Shown piece after piece: positions 57,632 through 64,000 of a stretch of 64,000 bases of DNA. Position 1 is the stretch's first letter; the number at the start of each line of letters is the position of its first letter. The stretch is taken from the NCBI GenBank assembly GCA_029747015.1, contig JAKOGI010000574.1, positions 307,501 to 371,500 on the forward strand, given 5' to 3'. This DNA comes from Carnegiea gigantea. Taxonomy: Eukaryota > Streptophyta > Magnoliopsida > Caryophyllales > Cactaceae. A program made the translations under genes and the position numbers. Below the pieces are notes generated by a model. That model had not been told where the DNA came from, did not search any database, and worked only from the letters and a program-made list of their open reading frames with translations.

Positions 57632-58625
57632 ATGGCTCCATCTCTTCAATTATTGCGTGTGAGGAAGAGGAAGAAAATGCAATTACAATTGATTGTTACA
57701 ATTGTGCTTGTTACAAACGCTGTACTTTTGGTGATATTCATGTGGTTGATGATGGCTATTGTTATTCATGAAACGCAAAGAGTGAAATTGTCCTATAGAG
57801 AAAAGAAGCGTCGTAGATTAGTGAATTTGAATAAGTTAGTTAGAGATAGCGACGCTACTTGTAAAAGCGAGCTTCGCATGAATAGTCGTACTTTTAATAT
57901 CTTATGTGAAATGGTTAGGGATGTTGGGGGTTTAACCGGTACTAGATATATGTCATTGGAAGAGATTGTTGCCATATTTTGTATATGTTGGCTCATCAGT
58001 TCAAAAATAGGACAGTAGCAAGTTATTTTTATCGAAGTGGAGAAAGTGTGAGTAGAACCTTCCATCGTTGTCTTCTAGCGGTTTTGAAGTTACATACGCA
58101 TTTGCTGAAGAAGCCTACGCCTATATCAGAAGATTGTGAAGATAGTAGATGGAAATGTTTTAAGGTAATGCAACATTTACGTTTAATTCCTAATGAACCT
58201 GAATACATCATATGTGTCTAAAAAGTTGTCTATCTATGTTGTCTTGTAGAATTGCATAGGCGCATTAGATGGTACATACATTAATGCTCATGTGCCTGTT
58301 AAGGATGGACCAAGGTATCGGACTAGGAAAGGCACTCTTGCTATAAATGTGTTGGGTGCATGTGCACCTAATATGGAATTCACCTATGTGTTGCCGGGTT
58401 GGGAAGGATCTGCACATGATGGTCGTGTTCTTCGAGATGCACTTTCTAGGCCTAATGGTTTAAAAGTTCCTCAAGGTAATAATTAAGCCAAATTCATATT
58501 TAGTGATCGTAATATTCTCACGATAATAAATAACTTTTTCTTTCCGTACTTGTCAAGGTACATATTATTTGGTAGATGCTGGATATACTGATTGTAAGGG
58601 ATTCCTGGCACCATATAGAGTTCAT
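57632..58625 (+). pseudogene. Harbinger DDE transposase, 3' truncated
   Basis: The N-terminal part from 57632 has a Lys/Arg-rich start, a hydrophobic patch, and LNKLVRDSDATCKSELRMNS with GLTGTRYMSLEEIVAIF. One T appears missing in a T run near 57978; the shifted frame continues YMLAHQFKNRTVASYFYRSG and ETVSRTF-like text. After an intron (about 58165-58250) comes GALDGTYINAHVPVKDGPRY with the first catalytic Asp, NVLGACAPNMEFTYVLPGWE, then GSAHDGRVLRDAL with the second Asp. After another intron (about 58475-58556) GTYYLVDAGYTDCKGFLAPY, then the L1 junction. The third catalytic Glu region is missing, so this copy is inactive. Confidence 0.85.
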
Positions 58626-59110
58626 CGAAAATTCTTAGCTTCACTTTTTTCAGAAGCTTTAGTAACAGTATTAAGATCACTCGTCACCAACCAAGGATGA
58701 TTATGTAGAGGTGGGTCTGGAGCCAATTGATTCCAAAATGTTGGGCTTTGCGATGAAGCATTAGGTGCATGCATGGTAGTAAGTATAACATCTGGTTCAT
58801 GAGGTGCTAGAGTAAGGAGGCTATGAAACATAGATGGTTCCGTTGATATGAAGTCAATAGTATTGACATGATATTTCCAGAAATACCATATACCACCACG
58901 GCGGTACATTGGATCCACATATTTGAAATTAGAAAAACCATGTTGCTCCTCGATCATCCTAACTATATGATCTGGTTGAGGGCCCTCAAATAGGATAAGA
59001 ATAATAGGCTGATATTCATGAATCAAATCCAGAAGAAAGATGAAAAAATTGCCAGAAGAACTCCTTCTAACATTCGATATCAGAATCTTATGGTTTTTAC
59101 TGATCATGGA
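58625..59110 (-). pseudogene. L1 ORF2 endonuclease, N-terminal part, minus strand
   Basis: Reads LISNVRRSSSGNFFIFLLD, RRGGIWYFWKYHVNTIDF, LTTMHAPN and WLVTSDLNTVTKASEKSE, then ends at the Harbinger junction. The usual E in the L.ET motif and GD of GDFN are changed (ILFEGPQP, SDLN), so the domain is degenerate. Cut right after the SDLN motif. Confidence 0.75.
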
Positions 59111-59256
59111 TGGTTGGCTGTGAGATGATGAGGTTGTATTCTTCAGACGCCTCGAGTATGTGAGAAACGATTGGTTTAGAGATGGATGTGGGAAAGGCAT
59201 CCAAGGAACAGGCTTGTTCGGGACAAGTTCTTTCAAGGGTTTGAGGGATACTCTCA

Positions 59257-61560
59257 CTCGAGGTAGATGTCCACCCTGGAAAATTGTAGAATATCACAGT
59301 TTTTAAAAAATTGATCGGGGGGCTTAGGTTGAAACATTGTACTAACTTTCTGAAGTAGGTCAAACCGACTTTGTCTCTAAGCTCGCCTACGTCTTTCACT
59401 TGCATGAAACGAGGGGCAGCTTGAAATGGTGGGATTTTTGGCTCTTTATATTTCCAAGTGGTTGGCTGTAATATGTGTTGGGTGGACATGGCTTGTCTCA
59501 TTTGCCTCTTCATAGATTCCCTTGTTAGGCAGTTTGATTGTGAAGGTGGCTCTGTCGGGACCAGCCAGAGTGCTGGCGTTGAAAAGGTTGGAAATAGATT
59601 GAGTGGGGGATTGGAGTGGAATAGGATGGGGGAGGAAGAAAAGGGGGTAGTGGCAGAAGTGGTGGCAGTAGATTGGGCATCGGTTAATAGACCCATGGCA
59701 ACTGAGGTAATGGAATTTCTGGGAATTGATTCAACATCATAAAGGTTGTTTATGGCTGGACTGATATTCGAGGGAGATTTTGATTTAGAGGAAAGTTCTG
59801 CTGAGAGTCTGACATTGGGGGATTTAAAGCTAGAACTGATAGTAATAGATGGGTCTCCTGTTGGTTGTGGGTTCGCGGAGGTAGATTCCTCATTATGCAA
59901 GTGAGGAAGTTGGGGAACTTGGAAATTCAAAGATAGAGACGTAGGTGGCAAGGCTTGCTTTGTTATAGAGGCAGAAGGGCTGTTTAGTTTGCTCTCCCTA
60001 GTTCTCTCAAAAGAAGCGTTACTCGAGTTAGGCACTATAGCTGACAAGCTGTTATTAGGATTAGCATCATTACTTGGATACATGAATGGCTATTGGGCAT
60101 TGTTATTAATCAAGGGAGTTAAGTATGAGTAGTGGCTAATGGAAGGATTAATGGAGTGTTCCTCATGCAATATGTTTGCATTAATGGGGTCATTTCCATT
60201 ACATCTTCCAACAAAGCAAATGAATTTGCCACGTGGACACGGGGTACAGCAGGTCGGTCGGCAGGTACCTGCACTGGATTAAGAATTCCTTTACCTTTGT
60301 TAATGGATCGAAATCTAGGTCCAGAATTATACCAGACAGGCATAGAAGGGGGCCTATGTTTAAGAACATGCTTAATGGCTCTGGGCTAGCCTATCGCTAT
60401 GGTTCCTATAGAATTCTTATTCCTACCCGATACCACCACCCATTTATCAGGCTGATTTGGGTGATCTATGGCCCTATAATGTGCATCCAAATAATTAATA
60501 TGGTCATGGTTATTAGGCTGTCCTGATGGATCCATTCCCCCAATAGTGTCAATATTGGCCTACTCTACATAGTAGATGAGTTAGCTGGGTTACCTTGCCC
60601 ATCTGTTAGAGTAAGAATATTTTCATGATTACTACTATGCCCTTAAGGATATTTGTCCTGTAGGTGTCCAATTATGCCACATGTCATACATAACAAATCC
60701 AAATTTTCATACTCTATGTCCCGCCAACTATCTACCACCCAAATGCAAGACATAAGGGGTTTATCAACTGGAATTTCAACGCAGACTCTAGCCTAACGAG
60801 CACAGCTAATAGAATCTTTAGCAAAATCTACCTTAATGGGAGTACCAACCAGTTTCACAATGTCAAACACAGCTAATTTATTGAAATATTCCACAGATAA
60901 TTCAGGGAAGCAAACCCATAGCAGAAGAGTAGAACATGGATTATGCGAAGGCCGAAAGTTAGGTTTCCATTTGGTTAACATAAGATAATGATCAAACAAG
61001 AACCAAGACCCGTCCATAATTACATGATCCAGATTAGACTAGAGATCAAATTTGAAAAGGAAGATATCCTTTCCTAAATCAACAATATGAAGCTTACCTT
61101 GGGGCTTCCAGAGTTGGGGAACTCTCTAAGTGAGGACATCATACCTGACAAATGAACCAAGTACCTTGACCATAAGCGTCTTACCCCATGGAGCTCATAA
61201 TAGGCGAAGTTATTCCATTGTAAAGGAAACTTTCAATGGGATGTTCGGTTTGTCAACCGATTCCTCCAGATCTTCTTGAAGTTATGCCATCAATGTCAAA
61301 AGAGTAGGAAGAAACCTACCAGATCCATTGACTACATCTTTAAAGGATGCTTTAGGGAGGATAGGATTCGGTCCCTCAGGTGATTCAATATCCGTAAGAC
61401 GGGATTCATCAGGAACAGCTTGACCACTGGAATCCACCTCTTTACTGGAATTATCTAGTGGTTCACATCGAGAGGTACTAGGATTTAGTTTAGAAGTCGG
61501 TGGAGGTCGACTGAACGATGGGCAGGATAATTAGGCTACAGGCCACTCAGATTTGTCTAA
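59257..61560 (-). pseudogene. L1 ORF1 (DUF4283, zinc knuckle), minus strand
   Basis: Starts near 61560 (MDWKKIEKYLNTKL on the minus strand), then ILPKASFKDVVNGSGRF, followed by a DUF4283 region at about 61020-60740: WFLFDHYLMLTKWKPNF, LWVCFPELSVEYFNKLA and ARVCVEIPVDKPL. Next comes CMTCGIIGHLQDKY, a zinc knuckle whose last Cys reads Tyr. A Ser/Pro-rich linker (60340-59260) follows. ORF1 proteins bind LINE RNA. Stops and frame changes lie near 61500, 61290, 60795 and 60630. Confidence 0.75.
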
Positions 61561-61599
61561 CTTTGTATTTAGATATTTTTCTATTTTTTTCCAATCCAT

Positions 61600-64000
61600 G
61601 GTTAACATAATTTCGAGGCCTTTTGATGTCCATTTAGCAAATGAGTTCTTTAAAGACAAGGACCAGTTAGCACATCCTTTTTCCTTAATAGAACTTAAAG
61701 ATGCTTTGTTTGCCATGAATTCTTACAAATCACCTAGGCCAAATGGAATTCAAGCCCACTTTTTCAAATACGGGTGGGAAGTCACACAACATTCCCTTAT
61801 GCAATTTGCCAATTTCATGCTTTCTAATCTTGAGCAAATTGAATCCATTAATCAAACTTTTTTTTTTAAGCCTTATCCCTAAGAAAGATTATGTTGAGAA
61901 GGTGGAGGATTTCCGTCCTATAAGCTTATGCAACACCTCCTATAAGATCATATCCAAACTTATTATTAATCGCATCAAACCTTTCCTTAATCAATGTATT
62001 AGCCCTTGTCAATCTAGTTTTGTTCCAGGACAGAATATTGATGATATCATTCTGGTTAAAGAAATAACACACTCAATAGCTAAAAGTAAGACTAAGACAA
62101 AGCCCATGGCGGTTAAAATTGACCTTTCAAAAGGTCATGATAGTCTTGAGTGGCATTTTATCCAAGATACTTTAGATTATTTTGGTTTTCCTACCATTTT
62201 TGCTTACCTTATCATGTGTTATATTCGTACTTGTACTATACAAGTGCTCTGGGAGGCTCAACCTGGTGACACCTTTGCCCAATCCCATGGGATAAGGCAA
62301 GGGGACCCTTTATCCCCGTATATTTTTGCACTATGTACGGAACGTCTATCCTGCATTATCCATAATGAAGTGGCTTCTAAACATTGGATTCCTTTTAAAC
62401 TTCGCTCATTTTAGGCATCCCATCTTTTTTATGCTAATAATGCACTTTTGTTTGGAGCCGCAATGCTTGATAATTTAGGAAATATGATTGGCACTACTAC
62501 GAGATTTGGTCAACTTTCGGGCCTCACTATTAATATTCACAAATCCCATTTGATCTTTCCCAAATCTCTGCATCATAAACTTCGTTGCATTCTCTCTAAA
62601 TCTATTCATATTCCTACATCTACTGCATTTGGTAAGTATTTGGGTATTCCTTTAGTAACTCTTAAACCTAAACCAAAACATTATAAAGAACTTGTCCTTA
62701 GATTTTCTAAGTGCCTTGCAGAGTGGCAAACTAGGTTCCTCAATTTTGCTGGGCGCACAACTTTAGTTAAGTTTGTTCTATCCTCTATGCCTGTTTATCA
62801 TATGCACTTTAACTCAATGGAGCAAATCATGAGGAGATTTATTTGGAATAAACATGATAAAGAGCGATATTATGCTCAGACTGGGTGGAAAACTATTTGC
62901 TTACCTAAACAAATAGGAGACTTGGAATTAAAAATCTGGCGAAATGGAATCGAGCTTTTTTAATTAAACTCCTTTGTGTTTGTTACCATTAGGAAAACCA
63001 TCCATGGGTTCATTTCATATGGGCCAAATATACCAATATTGAGTTCGCAGAAAGTAAAGCACATCATTCTCCTTTTTGGAAAAGCTTACTTCTAGTCAAG
63101 GACAATTTGTTTGACAATACTTGCATTCAAATTGGGAAAGGAGATACTACTTCATTCTGGTTTGATAAATGGCCTCCAACGTGACCTTTGGCTAAGCAAA
63201 TTGAGTCAGATCCCCCATCGTGGTGTGCCCATTTTCGTGTTAGTCAGTTCCTAACTAATGGTAATTGGAAGACTGAGTTATTAAGTTGCTTCCATCCACC
63301 TCCCCTTTGCACCTATATTCATCAAAAAATATGCACAGTTAATCAGGCACTCCCGGATTCCACCTGCTGGTCTGCTAATAAAAGTTAAGAAGTTTACAAT
63401 AGCTTCTGCATGTTCTTCCTTAATCTCTTCACACTTCCCTAAAAACAAAGTTGCTCAGTTAATCTGGGTTATTAAGGCACCATCAACAATGAAATTCCAT
63501 TTGTGGCATTTAATGCACAAATCCCTCCCAGTTGCTAATAAGTTAGCGTTGATTATTCCAGGACTAATTGCTTCCTCTGTGGTTTGCGGGTGTGACAGAG
63601 GATCATTTTCATGTCTTTCAAGACTATTCATTAGTAGGAGCAACTTGGGCTCGATTTCTGCCTTTATGTGATCCCCATAATTACCAACTTTTCTTTACTC
63701 TGAACTGGCAGGAATGGCTAGAATTTAATCTTTCTCCAATCGTTCGATTAAAATGGAATATCATGTTTGTGGTTATCTTTGGTGTTTATAGAAATCGATG
63801 TGTGTTCGACAAAATATGTCAACAGACATATCGATTCTGGATGAGAATTACTATTGATTTGTTTGGTATTCTCTCTTTACAGGATCATGTCTTTAATGGA
63901 GAACAGAAAATCATAACCTGGAAGCCGCCTGCAAAGCCCGCATTCAAAATCAATTTGGAAGCCTATCAAAGTGAGGCTCGTACAGTTGCTGTGGATGAGG
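61600..64000 (+). pseudogene. L1 ORF2 reverse transcriptase to RNase H, plus strand
   Basis: LKDALFAMNSYKSPRPNG (normally PGPDG) begins the RT. FRPISLCNTSYKIISK, NRIKPFL, CQSSFVPGQNIDDIILVKE, VKIDLSKGHDSLEW and HGIRQGDPLSPYIFALC follow to about 62340. A TAG at about 62413 precedes ASHLFYANNALLF, where the catalytic FADD/YADD box reads YANN. FGKYLGIPLVTLKPK and NFAGRTTLVKFVLSSMPVY run to about 62800. zf-RVT text (MKFHLWHLMHKSLPVANKL) lies at about 63489, and a decayed RNase H start (WKPPAKPAFKINLEAYQSEA) closes the window. Many frame changes after 62960. Confidence 0.88.

Larger units (their letters stand above)
56496..58625 (+). mobile_element. PIF/Harbinger transposon, left part
   Basis: The left end ggcgctgtttggtgagg is a Harbinger-type terminus preceded by tta/taa at 56492-56495. 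Subterminal ggaacttgaaac/caagttcc words follow in both orientations to about 56690. A transposase gene starts at 57632 and is cut at about 58625 by an L1. The right half and right end are displaced beyond the L1, outside the window. Confidence 0.65.
58625..64000. mobile_element. L1-type LINE with inverted 5' half, runs off the window
   Basis: Minus-strand ORF1 and endonuclease (58625 to about 61560) abut plus-strand RT, zf-RVT and RNase H (about 61600-64000). Both halves are plant L1 text. The arrangement, an inverted 5' part directly upstream of a forward 3' part, is what twin priming produces. About 200 codons between the endonuclease and RT are missing at the junction. The poly(A) and right target duplication would lie beyond 64000. 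Confidence 0.6.

Noticed and set aside
59458..59742. Plus-strand frame opposite the L1 ORF1 linker
   Set aside because: Antisense of the Ser/Pro-rich ORF1 linker; no recognisable motif.

Overview
The window looks like a stretch of eudicot nuclear genome that is almost entirely transposable elements. This rests on plant-type transposase, gag and reverse transcriptase families, GT-AG introns, plant MITEs, and low gene density with A+T-rich filler. No bacterial or organellar gene was seen. The only recognisable host gene is a decayed, dispersed copy of a nucleolar RRM protein gene (MRD1/RBM19 type) between 29,988 and 38,357.

Layout. 1-1,836 is the right end of a CACTA (En/Spm) transposon: the last exons of its Ptta/En/Spm-type protein, a dense GGTCTC/GAGACC subterminal array, and a TAGTG terminus. 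1,837-5,750 holds nothing recognisable. 5,760-8,165 is a broken Gypsy element (LTR-like end and gag relic). Three different tandem arrays (8.2-11.7 kb) and an LTR-like promoter region (about 13.3 kb) follow. 15,050-19,210 is an L1 3' fragment split by a Copia element with 5-bp target duplications. That Copia has lost gag, protease and integrase, and carries TRIM sequence between two primer binding sites. 19,600-21,531 holds further LINE remnants (one L1, one RTE) and a TTA-flanked MITE. 22,160-29,610 contains two related flanking segments around an L1 on the minus strand; each segment carries a different MITE, so each serves as the empty site for the other.

29,988-38,357 is the MRD1-like pseudogene. 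One of its introns received a 5'-truncated L1 (32,834-37,980), which in turn received a nearly full-length RTE (33,423-37,924) with a 20-bp target duplication. 38.4-40.3 kb is A+T-rich repeat with a possible tRNA-derived SINE. About 40.8-51.5 kb is a degenerate PIF/Harbinger element (Myb/SANT ORF and DDE transposase, minus strand). Its 5' region was invaded by a recent gag-only LTR retrotransposon (45,384-51,128, 5-bp TSD gtggt, LTRs differing by about 2% in the part I compared). 53.0-54.5 kb is a tandem array of about 340-bp units. From about 56,496 a second Harbinger element begins; its transposase is cut at about 58,625 by an L1 whose 5' half is inverted relative to its 3' half (possible twin priming), and that L1 runs off the right edge.

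The elements do not act together; they are layers of insertion. Order of events can be read from nesting: host intron, then L1, then RTE; and Harbinger, then gag-only retrotransposon. Many lesions in the coding relics are C-to-T or G-to-A changes, as expected for methylated, silenced repeats. All calls come from reading the sequence and family memory; no database search was run.
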